Of a DNA stretch of 64,000 bases, positions 9,508-19,925 are shown piece after piece. The stretch's first letter is position 1, and every line of letters begins with the position of its first letter. The position numbers and the translations under genes were made by a program. This DNA comes from Closterium sp. Naga37s-1 (lineage: Eukaryota > Streptophyta > Zygnematophyceae > Desmidiales > Closteriaceae). The notes beneath the pieces were generated by a model, which did not search any database, was not told the origin of the DNA, and saw nothing but the letters and a program-made list of their open reading frames with translations. The stretch spans positions 2,722,001-2,786,000 of the forward strand of contig CANJKZ010000777.1 in the NCBI GenBank assembly GCA_947471745.1, written 5' to 3'.

Positions 9508-10590
9508 CTATACTATCACATCTGCTCTCGTGAGGTAACATCGCCACACTTTGAATGCGTGCACGATTGCCAACATCTCGCGGTCGTGTATCGGGTAGTT
9601 GCGTTCGGGCGGGTGAAGCTTGCGAGACTTGTACGCGATTGGCTGGAGGCCGTTCCCAAAGTGCTGCAACAGTACTACTCCCACAGCGATGTCGCTAGCG
9701 TCCGTGACAAGTTCGAACGGACGGTGCGGATCTGCGATGTGAAGCACGGGCGGTGAGCACAAAATATTTTTGAAAGCCGAGAAGGCAGCTTGCTCTTTCT
9801 CCCCCCACTTGTACTCAACCCCCTTCCTCAGCAGGTCAGTCAACGAGGCAGTCAGCTTCGCCATGTCGGGGACGAACCGGCGCACGTAGTTGACGAACCC
9901 CAGAAAACTCTGTAACTCGGTCAGGTTGGTCGGCGCGTGCCATGCTTGAATTGTCGCAATCTTTTTCGGGTCTATTCCCATTCCTGCAGCTGAAATAATG
10001 TGTCCCAAAAACTCCAGTCGGTCCTGTAAAAACTCACACTTAGACGCTTTTGTCAATAGGCGGTGCTCACTCAATATCATAAAAACTGCTTCGATGTCCT
10101 GTAAGTGCTGTACTCTGTCGGGGCTGTAAATCAGTATGTCGTCCAGATACACGATGACGCACTTATTTAAAAGTGGGCGGAAGGCTTCGTTCGTGGTCAT
10201 TTGAAAGGTGGCGGGGGCGTTGGTCAGTCCGAAGGGCATGACCGTGTATTCAAAAGATCCGTAGCGTGTTCGGAAGGCTGTCTTGGGGCAGTCGGGTGGG
10301 TTGACGCGAATCTGGTGGTAAGCTCCCCGAAGGTCAATTTTCGAGAAAACCCGGGCTGTGCGCAGTTGGTCGATCAGTTCGTCGGCTCGCGGGATGGGGT
10401 AACGGGATTTTATGGTAACCCTGTTCAGTGCTCTGTAATCTATGCACATGCGAAAACCCCCGTCCTTTTTCGGTGTGAACAGTATCGGTGGTGCGAACGG
10501 CGACGAACTAGGGCGAATGAACTCCTTCTCGAGCAGGTAATCCAGCTGCTTCCTCAGTTCGTCCAGTTCGGGTTGGGTCAGTCGGAACTG
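9508..10590 (-). CDS. Gypsy-A reverse transcriptase and start of RNase H
   Basis: The frame runs from FIRPSSSPFAPPI and KKDGGFRMCIDYRALN through PRADELIDQL, FSKIDLRGAYHQI and VMPFGLTNAPATFQ to the catalytic YLDDILIYS, with EFLGHIIS and LQSFLGFVNYVRRF in the connection. RNase H follows at FELVTDASDIAVGVVLLQ and stops in frame near 9508 before TDHRSL, which can be read just beyond. These are textbook Ty3/gypsy motifs, and the YLDD core is intact. A frame break near 10590 separates it from upstream sequence. Confidence 0.92.
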   Translation of the reverse strand, partial: QFRLTQPELDELRKQLDYLLEKEFIRPSSSPFAPPILFTPKKDGGFRMCIDYRALNRVTIKSRYPIPRADELIDQLRTARVFSKIDLRGAYHQIRVNPPDCPKTAFRTRYGSFEYTVMPFGLTNAPATFQMTTNEAFRPLLNKCVIVYLDDILIYSPDRVQHLQDIEAVFMILSEHRLLTKASKCEFLQDRLEFLGHIISAAGMGIDPKKIATIQAWHAPTNLTELQSFLGFVNYVRRFVPDMAKLTASLTDLLRKGVEYKWGEKEQAAFSAFKNILCSPPVLHIADPHRPFELVTDASDIAVGVVLLQHFGNGLQPIAYKSRKLHPPERNYPIHDREMLAIVHAFKVWRCYLTRADVIV

Positions 10591-10936
10591 TTGCTAACTG
10601 TTGGCTGTGCCCTCGGTTCTAGTTCTATCCTGTGGTCGTGCGGTCGTTGAGGTGGCAGTCCCGTCGGTAGGTCGTCCGGGAAAATGTCACTGTACGGCTT
10701 CAATATTGCTGCCAGATCATCCGTACGTCGGCTAGCAGTTTCTGTAAATCCCCTCCTTTGTGTGCTGCCTCGGCTTCCCGAATGTCAACCGCGTACACGT
10801 CAGCTCCTGCCGCTACGGCGCGTTTCATCGTGATCGCATTGACACGCACCGACGAAGACTCACGCGAGCCCCAGCGAGGTAGGGCGATGTTGTTACCATT
10901 CACTCGCACGGTGCAGTCACCCGTTGTCCAGTCGAT

Positions 10937-11305
10937 TCATGGATTGTGTCGTCGCAGCCAATCACGCCCGAGTAAAATGTCGGTTCCGTCGAGGGTCGTG
11001 GCGAGCATTTCCTGGCTAAACGTGAAGTTACCCCCACATCGAATCCGAACTCGGTCGACACGTTCCCGTATCGCCAGTGGCCTGCCGTCGACCAGTCTTG
11101 CGTCGATCTCAGGTAAGCATCTGTCCAGTGGCCGTCGTAGTTTTCGTGCTGTGGCAGTGTTGATAAGGCTGTGGCTGGCCCCTCTGTCGACGAAGATTTT
11201 AACTAAGGCTGTCCCGATTTTCCCACTAAGCAGTATGGGGCTGTCTACCATAGTACCCTCCTTGTTCGGCCGGGTGTGGTCGATTGCGTGAACCGGCACA
11301 ATCAC
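10937..11305 (-). CDS. Gypsy-A aspartic protease, active-site triad changed
   Basis: About 122 residues. KIFVDRGASHSLIN occupies the place of the D-S/T-G-A catalytic loop, and DILLGRDWLRRHNP is the flap/C-terminal hallmark ILGMDWL-like string. The catalytic Asp is kept but the following Ser/Thr is Arg, which should weaken or abolish activity. It sits between gag and RT as in other gypsy elements. Confidence 0.8.
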   Translation of the reverse strand: MIVPVHAIDHTRPNKEGTMVDSPILLSGKIGTALVKIFVDRGASHSLINTATARKLRRPLDRCLPEIDARLVDGRPLAIRERVDRVRIRCGGNFTFSQEMLATTLDGTDILLGRDWLRRHNP

Positions 11306-11364
11306 TCGGTGAGGGTCGGTTGGGTCGGGCGAGCGGCGTGACCTGTCAGTAGAGGGCCCGTCTG

Positions 11365-12516
11365 CTACTGACTCCCAGCGTTTCCCTGCTGCTTGGTCTG
11401 TTTCTGCTGCTTAGCTTCCCCCTTTCCCTTAGCGTTTTCCGAGCATTCGTTCTTACGGTGTCCCGACCGATTGCACGCAAAGCAGCGCCTTTTGAATGGT
11501 GCGGCAGCGGCATTTGCGGCGACGGCATGTATCGTAGCGCCCTCGTTCGTCCCACGAGGCCGATGTCCCCAATTGCTGCTTCCGTAGGACCCCGGTCTCG
11601 GTCGGCGGAAGAAATCGAGCTTCTCCGCCGTAGCGAGAATTTCCTGAAAGTCGGTGAGCTGGATTTCCTGAGCGATGTCCTGCTTCAGGCCGCCGATGTA
11701 GCGGTCGATGCGCTCGCTCTCGTGCATGTATCCGACCTGCTCGCATAGCGCCAGAAATCCGCTCGTGTAGTCCTGGACGGAACCGAGTTGGTGCCAAATG
11801 CGGAGCTTCTATCGCGCCGCGATCGAAGCCGCAATTGGCTCGAAACGAGCGCGCAGACCTGCGCACCATGCGTCCCACGTGCGATACTGGGGCACCTCCA
11901 CGAAATACGACGGCGTCCAGGGTCCGGTTTGTCCTTCCTGTATCGGTAGAGTCGCGTAGTCTGCCGGCTTCGTGACGATGACACGCCACCAGTCCATGGC
12001 AGGTCCTCGCAGCAACAATACGGTGTAGCAAATCTTTGCCGTATCCTCCAAGACGTAGTTCGCGTCGAAGAAAACGTTCAACGTGAATAGCCACGCCTGA
12101 ACGCTAGGACCACCCTGTTGACTCGGGTCAAAACACGGCGGATGCTGCGGCTTCAACGGCATCGGCGATGGTAGAGTTGATTTGCCGGCTGGCACGGAAA
12201 TAGTGACTCGAGACTAATTCCTGGCCGCGTTCGTCGCGTCGGGGTGTGTCGTGCCGTGGTCGTCGTCTCCGTCGTGGCGGACGACGCCATCACTGGCTGC
12301 GCTCGCGGGTTGCCCCACACTTCTGTGTTGCGATGTATGTGGTGCGGGCTGTATCGGAGTGCCAGGTGCTTGGGAATGTGCTCGTGCGATGTCATTTTGC
12401 AGGGGGGCGCGTTCCGCCGTTAATGCCGCGATTTCTTCGGAGATTTCGTGTAGTTGTCGCAACAGCTCGTCCAGGCGGTCCTGCGTGAGGGTGGTGACAT
12501 CGATGCGTTCGGCCAT
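11365..12516 (-). pseudogene. Gypsy-A gag, in three frame segments
   Basis: A start MAERIDVTTLTQDRLDELL at 12516 leads a short coiled-coil-like N-terminus (to 12214). The next segment (12195-11809) contains VQAWLFTLNVFFDANYV and AMDWWRVIV, matching the retrotransposon gag core. The third (11727-11365) ends with a zinc knuckle CFACNRSGHRKNEC (C-x2-C-x4-H-x4-C) used for RNA packaging. The three segments are in different frames, so gag is broken. The knuckle is canonical, unlike the motif in the Copia-B group. Confidence 0.82.
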
Positions 12517-12661
12517 TCCGAAGGGCGTCGGCTCGTCTTAGTCTAGGCGCAGTCGTGGCTGCACGTGTTTACGAGAGAACGCGAGGACAGCGACTCCTAG
12601 GGGCTAAGGTGCGTGAGTCCCTTCGAGTGAAAAATCAAAAGTTGATTTCTTGGGGTGCGGA
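12517..12661 (-). other. Gypsy-A leader before gag
   Basis: Short untranslated stretch between the gag start and the point where Copia-C was inserted; nothing else recognised. Confidence 0.5.
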
Positions 12662-12666
12662 GATGC

Positions 12667-12792
12667 TGTCAAACTCATATGCTATAGTCTGTGTAGGCTG
12701 TAGTAGGGTAGACAATATGGGGTACAACACTTTTAGGTTTTCCTACTTGTACCCACCTGCTTGCTAGTTCATTCATTCCTCATTTCTTCACA
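12667..12792 (+). repeat. Copia-C 5' LTR
   Basis: Begins TGTCAAACTCATATGC and ends TTCTTCACA; pairs with 19761-19886. Confidence 0.93.
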
Positions 12793-12829
12793 TGGTATAG
12801 AGCAGGTTCCCTAGTGGGAACGCTTCTCA

Positions 12830-12835
12830 GGGCCC
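12830..12835 (+). promoter_or_regulatory. Conserved GGGCCC leader palindrome (Copia-C)
   Basis: 37 nt after the start of the primer-binding site, in the context CAGGGCCCACCAC, shared with the related elements. Confidence 0.4.
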
Positions 12836-12879
12836 ACCACTGAAATCGACTTTTTTTTTCCTGACCGAAGCGCGAGTAG

Positions 12880-13640
12880 CCCCTGCCCCAGGCGCGCCCC
12901 GTGGGCCGCCCTCACGTCGCGTCCCCTGCCCTTAGCGGCCTGTCGCGCCCTCCTAGCGGCCCCTCTCACGGCCCCTCGCGCCACCCTTAGCGGCCCCGTC
13001 GCCACCCCTTACGGCCCCGTCGCCGCCCCTCTAGGCCCCTCGCGGCCCCTTCGCGGCCCCGTCGCCGCCCCTCTAGGCCCCTCGCGGCCCCTTCGCGGCC
13101 CCGTCGCCGCCCCTAGCGGCCGCGTCACCGCCCTTCGAGGCCCCTCGCGGCCCCTTTGCGTCCCCGTCGCCGCCCCTATCGGCCCAGTCGCCGCCCCTAG
13201 CGGCCCCGTCGCCGCCCCTAGCGGCCCCGTCGCCGCCCTTCGCGGCCCCGTCACCGCCCTTCGCGGCCCCGTCGCCGCCCCTAGCGGCCCCGTCGCCGCT
13301 CTTCGCGGCCCCGTCACCGCCTCTAGCGGCCACGTCGCTGCCCTTCGCGGCCCCGTCGCCGCCTCTAGCGGCCCCATCGCCGCCCTTCGCGGCCCCGTCG
13401 CCGCCTCTAGCGGCCCCGTCGCCGCCCTTCACGGCCCCTTCACCGCTGAGCCGCCGAGCCGCCAAGCAGCCGAGCCACCGAGCTGCCAAGCCGCCGAGCT
13501 GCCGAACCGCCGAGCCGCCGACCCGCCCACCAGCCGAGCCGCTGAGCCACCGGGCCGCCGAGCCGCCGAGGCCGCCGTCGAGCCGCCACTACCGGGCCGC
13601 TGCCGCCGAGCCGCCGTCGAGCCGCTACTGTCGCTGCCGA
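12880..13640 (+). repeat. Copia-C GC-rich tandem-repeat leader
   Basis: Dozens of imperfect copies of a unit like GGCCCCGTCGCCGCCCCTAG, then GCCGAGCCGCC repeats. The array would give a very stable structured RNA leader. It encodes no credible protein. Confidence 0.8.
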
Positions 13641-13737
13641 GCCGCTGCCACCGCGGTTATAGCCCTGTTCCTACCGGCGCGCCCTGGCCCTACCCACCCG
13701 GACTGGTGAGAACACTCCTTGCTAGACCAGTGCTGTC

Positions 13738-14235
13738 ATGGCTACCCCTAGTATCCTTACCTTTGATGCTGAGGGTCGCGCTGTTGACTTCGAGGTCTCG
13801 GTCGATGACCTACAGCTCTTCCTACAGTGCGATAGGACAAACGGACTCTCCCTGTTTGATCTCACCTCTGGTGCCTCTCCTGCCCCGCGTGCTGATGCTG
13901 ACAGCACTGTTCGCTCACAGTGGGCCACACGCGATGCTGCTGCCCGTCTTGCTATGCGTCGCCACTTACCGACCACTGAGCGTGCGCACTTTAGTCAGTA
14001 CAAGAGTGCTAAGACCTTGTACGACGCTGTAGTTGCACGCTACTCTTCCCCTGCCACTGCTGCTCTTAGCCGCCTCATACTGCCGTACCTGTTTCCTGAC
14101 CTCGCCACCTTTCCCACTGTCGCTGACCTTGTTACGCACCTTCGCACTAGTGACACCCGCTACCGCGCTGCGCTTCCTGCTGAGTTCTGCGCCAAGAACC
14201 CCCCCCCCCCATGTACATCACCCTCTACTACATAG
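13738..14235 (+). CDS. Copia-C gag, N-terminal part
   Basis: Starts MATPSILTFDAEGRAVDFE, the same gag start as its sisters, and contains VDDLQLFLQCD, SQWATRDAAARL, RRHLPTTERAHFSQYKSAKTLYDAV and LSRLILPYLFPDL. The frame is lost in a C run at about 14200-14210 just before MYITLYYIVTRLP, where the next frame takes over. Copia-B and Copia-F have shorter C runs and are in frame here. Confidence 0.88.
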   Translation: MATPSILTFDAEGRAVDFEVSVDDLQLFLQCDRTNGLSLFDLTSGASPAPRADADSTVRSQWATRDAAARLAMRRHLPTTERAHFSQYKSAKTLYDAVVARYSSPATAALSRLILPYLFPDLATFPTVADLVTHLRTSDTRYRAALPAEFCAKNPPPPCTSPSTT

Positions 14236-17200
14236 TCACCCGGCTCCCTAACTCCCTTCGCTCGGTCAGGGACCACTTCCTCTCTGTTTGCCCCACCACA
14301 CTCACCGTTGACCTCCTCGAGGAGCGCCTCCTGGCAGCTGAGAAGAGTATAGTCGCTGTAGGAGCCTCTCGAGGTGACCCGCGTGCCCCTGTCTTTGAGG
14401 GGTGCTCCCCCTCCCCCCTTTTGCCCTCTGTTGCCTCTGCTGCTGCCGTCGACTTCGTTGGCACCGAGTCGGTCGGCGCTGCGTCTGCCCCTAGCGGGCG
14501 ACGCCGCACCGGCAAGGGCAAGGGGGGCAAGTGCGCTGGAGGGGCTGGCGGGGGCGGTGGAGGTGGAGGTGGAGGAGGCGGAGGGAGTGGGGGTGGTGGT
14601 GGGAGTGGTGGCGGGGTTGGGGGCTTCGGTGGCGGCGATGGCGGCGGAGGCGGCGGCGGCGGTGGCGGTGGGAGCGGAGGAGGAGGCGGTGGCATAGGTG
14701 GCGGAGGTGGCGGCGGAGGAGGTGGAACTAGTCGGGGTGGCTCTGCGCAGCGGGGCGGCTTAGGTGGTGGTCAGCGCGAGCAGCAGCAGCGCACTCGTGA
14801 GACCCCGTCCCCCCAGCAGCTTCGTGAGTGGTACGCTGCGCGTGAGCGAGGTGGGGGTACTGGTCCCTGTACCTACGTCCTCCGTACCGGCGAACGCGCA
14901 GGTGAGCAGTGTGGGGGCTCGCACTCCACCCAGCGCTGCTTCGGCCGCCTGACGGACGCTTGGCGTCACCAGTTCCCTGACGCCACTGAGATCCCTCGCT
15001 GGGGAGAGCTGTCTAGGGCAGGGGTTGCTATCTTTGATCTTGACTATGATGCTATTCTTGCTGCCATGTATGCTGTGTCTACTAGTGATGAGGGTGACTA
15101 TTACCTGTGTGTTCCGCTTGACCCGGGCATTGAGGCTGCTGCTCTAGGTGCTGGTGAGGCTGCTGCTCTAGGTGCTAGTGCGTCTGCTGCCCCATGTGCT
15201 GGTGAGTCTGCTCTCTCAGGTACCACGTCGGCTCAGGCCTTACACACCTTCACCCTTGACTCGGGTGCTTCCCGCTCCTTCTTTCGAGACCGCACCACGC
15301 TTACGCCGCTTAGTCGGCCGGTTGCGGTCTCCCTGGCGGACCCCTCTGGGGGTCCTGTCCTTGCTCGCTTCTCCACTGTCTTACTGTGTCCGGCAGCCCC
15401 CTCTGGCACCCTGTCAGGTCTCTACCTCCCCTCGTTCTCTACGAACTTGGTGAGTGGTGCTGATCTACAGGATGGGGGGGTTGACCAGTTCACTCCTGCG
15501 AGTCAGCGGGTGACCCACTGTACGTGTGCTCGGACGGGCCGACACTTGGCCACGTTTACCCGTCGGCCAGGGTCGAGCCTGAACACATTGACTACTGAGT
15601 CTCCTCCGGTTGCTAAGTCTGGTCAGGTAGCTGCGTCGAGTCAGGTGTTTGCTGCAGCGTCCAGGTCTGGTCCTGAGTCTGCTCCCTGCTCGTGTCGTCT
15701 CCTGTCCCACCAGACTCTCCTTTGGCACCACCGCCTTGGTCACCCCTCCCTGCCTCAGCTCCGAGGCATGGCCTCCCGTGTCCTTGTCTCTGGTCTCCCC
15801 TGGTCCCTCCCTCCCCTCCCTCCGGGGCCTGCCCCTACCTGCGTTCCCTGCGTCGAGGGGCGGCAGCGCGCCGCCCCTCACTCCTCCGAGTTTCCTCCGA
15901 CAGAGGCTCCCCCGCAGAATCTTTACATGGACGTGTGGGGCCCCGCCCGCGTCCGTGGCCAGGGTCACGAGCGTTACTTCCTGTTGGTGGTTGACGACTA
16001 CTCGCGTTACACCACGGTGTTCCCCTTGCGCAGCAAGGGTGACATCACTGCGGTGTTGATCGACTGGATCCGCGCAGCTCGTCTCCAGCTCCGAGAGAGT
16101 TTCGGCTCGGAATTTCCTGTTCTGCGTCTGCACTCTGACAGAGGCGGGGAGTTTTCCTCTGCCCGTCAGGGAGCCTTCTGTCGTGCACAGGGCATCCGCC
16201 AGACCTTCACGCTTCCGGCCTCTCCACAGCAAAATGGGATTGCTGAGCGCCGCATTGGCATGGTCATGGACGTCGCTCGTACGTCCATGATCCATGCGGC
16301 TGCTCCCCATTTTCTGTGGCCGTTTGCGGTTCAGTACACAGCGCATCAGCTCAACCTTCAGCCCCGGGTCTCCTTGCCAGAGACCTCCCCCACCTTGCGG
16401 TGGACGGGGAAGGTTGGCAATGCGTCTGCGTTTCTGGTCTGGGGATCTCGGGCGTTTGTCCGCGACTTGTCTGCGGACAAGCTGTCCCCCCATGCTGTTC
16501 CCTGCGTCTTCCTTGGCTTCCCCCCTGACGCGCCTGGTTGGCAGTTTTACCACCCCACCTCGCGCCGTGCTCTGTCCTCCCAGGACGTCACCTTCGACGA
16601 GTCGGTGCCTTACTACCGTCTCTTCCCCTACCGCATTGCGCCCCTCCCCCCGGCACCGTTCTTCCTTGCGCCAGGTCCTCCCCTGGTAGACCCTCTCCCT
16701 CCTCAGGGTCCTGCCCCGTCAAGTGTGTCCCAGATAGACGCAGTCGAGCCTGTCGAGGTAGCTGTTGACTTTGGTGCTGCTAGGGGTGCTGAGTCTGCGG
16801 GTGCCGGGTCTGGGGGTGCTGAGCCTGGGGGTGCGGAGCCTGGGGGTGCTGAGCCTGGGGGTACGGAGCCTGGGGGTGCGGAGCCTGGGGGTGCTGGGTC
16901 TGCTCGTGTGGCCTCTAGCGGTGCTTTGTCGAGGCGGGAGCTTCCCTCTTCGCAGGAGGTGCGCGAGTGGTTTGCCCGGCGCTGGAGCCGTGCTGCTGGA
17001 GCTGGAGGTGCTACTGCTGCTGCTGGTCCTGGAGGTGCTCGTACTGGCGGTACTGGAGCTGCTGGGACTGGGGGTGCTGCTGGGGCTACTGGAGTTGGTC
17101 CTGCTGGAGGTACTGCTGGAGCTACTGGCGGTACTGGAGCTGACGGTCCTGCTGGAGCTGCTGGAGCTGGAGCAGCTCGGGGTGTTGGCGCTGGAGGTGC

Positions 17201-17951
17201 TGCTGGCGCTGGTGCTTCTGAGGGTGCTGGAGTTGGCGCTGTTGGAGCTGGAGGTGCTGCTGGCGCTGGTGCTGCCGCTGGGGGTACTGATGCTGTCCCT
17301 ACTGATTCTGGAGGCGCTGCGCGGCTGCGGCCGTACTTCGTTCCTCTCCTTGAGCAGGTTCTTGGTCTCCCGCCCTCTACTGGTCCTGCTCCTCCCTTCG
17401 AGTGTCCACAGCCTGTCCATTCGCGGTCACAATTACAGCCAGCCTTTCCCTTACCTGCTCCTTCTCCCTACACTGGTCCTACTGGAGGTCTTGCTGAGCG
17501 TCGTGAGCCTGCGTCTCGTCCTGCGTCGCCTGTTCGTGCTGCTCGCACAAGTCGTCGTGCTCCGCGTCCGCGTCCTCCTGCGGTCCCAGGCACACACCAG
17601 ATGGCACTGCGTCCTTCCACTGCTCCTCTGCGTGTCCCGTTGCCGTCTCCTCCAGAGTCCTCTCTTCCTGTCCTTGCTGACCCGGAGTCTGACTCTCTTC
17701 GTGCTGCCAGTCCTACTGTCACGCGTCTCCTGGCTACTGTTGTCACTGACCCTTCCTTTGAGTCCACTGCTGCGTCTGCCTTGGTTGCTGAGCTTGTCGA
17801 CTTTGCTGCTCGCTGTCGTCTAGACTACGCCACTAGTCTTGTTGCTGAGTCTGAGTCTGACTGTCCTCTGTCCGTCACGGGTGAGTGTGCTCTTAGCAGG
17901 AGGAGTTCCAGTGTTTTGCTGCTGCTTTGCCTCATCTCTTGTCCACGCTGA
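14211..17951 (+). CDS. Copia-C gag, zinc motif, protease, integrase and linker polyprotein
   Basis: A 1246-residue frame. The gag C-terminal part is followed by a long Gly-rich tract (about 14540-14730), the motif C-x13-C-x3-H-x4-C (14868-14940), protease LDSGASRSFF (near 15260), pre-integrase LLWHHRLGHPSLPQLRG, then the integrase core with Asp in VVDDYSRY (near 15990), Asp in LHSDRGGEF (near 16135) and Glu in GIAERRIG (16244-16246). The Ala/Gly linker fills the last third. The end is out of frame after a deletion near 17905. All catalytic residues up to that point are present. Confidence 0.92.
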   Translation: MYITLYYIVTRLPNSLRSVRDHFLSVCPTTLTVDLLEERLLAAEKSIVAVGASRGDPRAPVFEGCSPSPLLPSVASAAAVDFVGTESVGAASAPSGRRRTGKGKGGKCAGGAGGGGGGGGGGGGGSGGGGGSGGGVGGFGGGDGGGGGGGGGGGSGGGGGGIGGGGGGGGGGTSRGGSAQRGGLGGGQREQQQRTRETPSPQQLREWYAARERGGGTGPCTYVLRTGERAGEQCGGSHSTQRCFGRLTDAWRHQFPDATEIPRWGELSRAGVAIFDLDYDAILAAMYAVSTSDEGDYYLCVPLDPGIEAAALGAGEAAALGASASAAPCAGESALSGTTSAQALHTFTLDSGASRSFFRDRTTLTPLSRPVAVSLADPSGGPVLARFSTVLLCPAAPSGTLSGLYLPSFSTNLVSGADLQDGGVDQFTPASQRVTHCTCARTGRHLATFTRRPGSSLNTLTTESPPVAKSGQVAASSQVFAAASRSGPESAPCSCRLLSHQTLLWHHRLGHPSLPQLRGMASRVLVSGLPWSLPPLPPGPAPTCVPCVEGRQRAAPHSSEFPPTEAPPQNLYMDVWGPARVRGQGHERYFLLVVDDYSRYTTVFPLRSKGDITAVLIDWIRAARLQLRESFGSEFPVLRLHSDRGGEFSSARQGAFCRAQGIRQTFTLPASPQQNGIAERRIGMVMDVARTSMIHAAAPHFLWPFAVQYTAHQLNLQPRVSLPETSPTLRWTGKVGNASAFLVWGSRAFVRDLSADKLSPHAVPCVFLGFPPDAPGWQFYHPTSRRALSSQDVTFDESVPYYRLFPYRIAPLPPAPFFLAPGPPLVDPLPPQGPAPSSVSQIDAVEPVEVAVDFGAARGAESAGAGSGGAEPGGAEPGGAEPGGTEPGGAEPGGAGSARVASSGALSRRELPSSQEVREWFARRWSRAAGAGGATAAAGPGGARTGGTGAAGTGGAAGATGVGPAGGTAGATGGTGADGPAGAAGAGAARGVGAGGAAGAGASEGAGVGAVGAGGAAGAGAAAGGTDAVPTDSGGAARLRPYFVPLLEQVLGLPPSTGPAPPFECPQPVHSRSQLQPAFPLPAPSPYTGPTGGLAERREPASRPASPVRAARTSRRAPRPRPPAVPGTHQMALRPSTAPLRVPLPSPPESSLPVLADPESDSLRAASPTVTRLLATVVTDPSFESTAASALVAELVDFAARCRLDYATSLVAESESDCPLSVTGECALSRRSSSVLLLLCLISCPR

Positions 17952-18850
17952 TTGCCCCTGAGGGTGACCCGGATGCACCAGACTTCCCGACTCCTCAATC
18001 GTACGCTGAGGCGATCGAGGGTCCCTACTCCTCACAGTGGCAGTCAGCCATGGACGAAGAGATGGCTTCCTGGAAGTCCACAGGCACCTACGTCGACGAG
18101 GTTCCCCCACCTGGGGCGAACATCGTCAGTGGCATGTGGATTTTCAGGGTGAAGCGGCCGCCAGGTTCTCCGCCTGTCTTCAAGGTGCGTTACGTGGCTC
18201 GAGGCTTCAGTCAGCGGCAGGGAGTTGACTACTTTCAGACCTTCTCTCCCACCCCAAAGATGACCACTCTTCGGGTGCTGCTGCACATAGCCGCTCAGCG
18301 CGACTACGAGCTTCACTCTCTTGACTTCAGCACAGCTTTCCTGCAGGGCAGCCTGCACGAGGAGATCTGGCTGCGCCGCCCACCTGGCTTCACTGGGTCG
18401 TTTCCTCCTGGTACCCAGTGGAGCCTCCGGCGGCCAGTCTACGGTCTCCGCCAGGCGCCCCGTGAGTGGCACGACACACTGAGGACTACACTTGCGGCTC
18501 TTGGGTTTGCTCCTTCTACAGCCGACCCGTCGCTGTTTCTGCGCACCGACACCTCTTTGCCGCCGTTCTACATCCTCGTGTACGTCGACGACTTGGTCTT
18601 TGCCACTGCTGACACTACTGGACTCGCCCACCTGAAGTCCGAGCTGCAGAAGAGACACACGTGCACAGACCTGGGTGAACTGCGCAACTACCTTGGCTTG
18701 CAGATCACCCGGGACAGAGCACAGCGCACCATTACCCTGACTCAGTCACACATGGTGCAGCAGGTCCTTCAGCGCTTCGACTTCACGTACTCCTCGCCTC
18801 AGGCCACTCCTCTGTCTACTCGCCACTCGCTCTCAGCTCTGCTCCGATGA
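17927..18850 (+). CDS. Copia-C reverse transcriptase
   Basis: Carries the copia RT signature DEEMASWKSTGTY, VARGFSQRQGVDYFQTFSP, LDFSTAFLQGSLHEEIWL, RRPVYGLRQAPREWHDTL and the catalytic YVDDLVFATAD (YVDD codons near 18581-18592). The frame ends near 18850 where two bases are missing compared with Copia-F (SALPSDESVEPSG). It has no start codon of its own in context; it is part of the polyprotein. Confidence 0.9.
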   Translation: MPHLLSTLIAPEGDPDAPDFPTPQSYAEAIEGPYSSQWQSAMDEEMASWKSTGTYVDEVPPPGANIVSGMWIFRVKRPPGSPPVFKVRYVARGFSQRQGVDYFQTFSPTPKMTTLRVLLHIAAQRDYELHSLDFSTAFLQGSLHEEIWLRRPPGFTGSFPPGTQWSLRRPVYGLRQAPREWHDTLRTTLAALGFAPSTADPSLFLRTDTSLPPFYILVYVDDLVFATADTTGLAHLKSELQKRHTCTDLGELRNYLGLQITRDRAQRTITLTQSHMVQQVLQRFDFTYSSPQATPLSTRHSLSALLR

Positions 18851-19562
18851 GTCCGTAGAGCCGAGTGGTCTGCACCCAGAGCTTGTTGGCTGCCTCATGT
18901 ACCTGGTGACCTGCACACGACCTGACCTTGCATACCCTCTTAGCATCTTGGCACGCTATGTTGCTCCTGGGAGACACCGACCAGAGCACATGGCTGCAGC
19001 GAAGAGGGTGTTGCGCTACTTGTGCAGTACGTCGGGCATGGGGCTAGTGCTTGGAGGGCGACGTCGAGTGGTCCTCACAGGTCACGCAGACGCTTCTTGG
19101 GCTGACGACCAGGCTACGCAGAGGTCGTCACAGGGTTACACCTTCAGCCTTGGCTCCGGCTCTGTTTCGTGGCGGTCTACCCGCTCGTCTTCTGTTCTCG
19201 GCTCCAGCTGTGAGGCTGAGATCTACGCGGGGGCCATGGCTGCACAGGAGCTACGCTGGCTCACCTACTTGGTGACTGACCTCGGAGAGCCGCCTCGTTC
19301 TCCTCCAGTTCTGTACGTAGACAACAAGGCCATGCTGGCCTTGTGTCGGGAGCACAGACTGGAGCACAGAACGAAGCACATTGCTCTTCGCTACTTCCTT
19401 GCTCGTGAGCTGCAGCAGCGTGGTCAGCTGCGCCTTGCTTACGTGGCCTCTGAGGCCAACACTGCTGATATCTTTACCAAGGCACTTCCGCCTTGTGATC
19501 ATCAGCGCTTCTGCACGATGCTAGGTCTTGTGCCTACTTGGCCTCACTTGCTCACTTCTTGA
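18851..19562 (+). CDS. Copia-C RT C-terminus and RNase H
   Basis: Continues ELVGCLMYLVTCTRPDLAYPLS, then RNase H with TGHADASWADDQATQ, SCEAEIYAGAMAAQELRW and VLYVDNKAMLALC, ending NTADIFTKALPPC and a stop at 19560-19562. Domain complete. Followed by about 200 bp of untranslated 3' region and the polypurine tract. Confidence 0.9.
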
Positions 19563-19760
19563 CCTTGCTTGTACTGTGATCTTTCTATACCTGCACTTGC
19601 TTGTTTACCTTTTTATATGATCTTGCATGTGAACTGGCCTTATTGCCTTTGAACCTGTGCTCGGAATGTGTGGTGACGTTGTGATCCACCCTGAGCTTGC
19701 TTTGCTTTGCTTGACTGGTCTTGTGACCTCTTGTTCTCCCCCACTTTGCCTATGGGGGTG

Positions 19761-19886
19761 TGTCAAACTCATATGCTATAGTCTGTGTAGGCTGTAGTGG
19801 GGTAGACAATATGGGGTACAACACTTTTAGGTTTTCCTACTTGTACCCACCTGCTTGCTAGTTCATTCATTCCTCATTTCTTCACA
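19761..19886 (+). repeat. Copia-C 3' LTR
   Basis: 126 bp; preceded by a G-rich tract TATGGGGGTG; followed by the duplication GATGC. Confidence 0.93.
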
Positions 19887-19910
19887 GATGCGTGGTCCGA
19901 AAAGAAAGAG

Positions 19911-19923
19911 GCTCTGAATACCA
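19911..19923 (-). other. Gypsy-A primer-binding site
   Basis: On the minus strand TGGTATTCAGAGC lies two bases from the 5' LTR. It matches the initiator Met tRNA primer site with one inserted T. Confidence 0.75.
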
Positions 19924-19925
19924 AG

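Larger units (their letters stand above)
12667..19886 (+). mobile_element. Copia-C: full-length Ty1/copia element inserted in the Gypsy-A leader
   Basis: The 7220-bp element has 126-bp LTRs (12667-12792 and 19761-19886) differing at one base (A/G near position 39) and a perfect GATGC duplication (12662-12666 and 19887-19891). Primer site TGGTATAGAGC is at 12793-12803 and a polypurine tract precedes 19761. It is a close sister of Copia-B and Copia-F. Frame breaks: a C homopolymer near 14200, a small deletion near 17905 before RT, and two bases lost near 18845. The homopolymer break could be a sequencing error; the others look like real lesions. Confidence 0.96.
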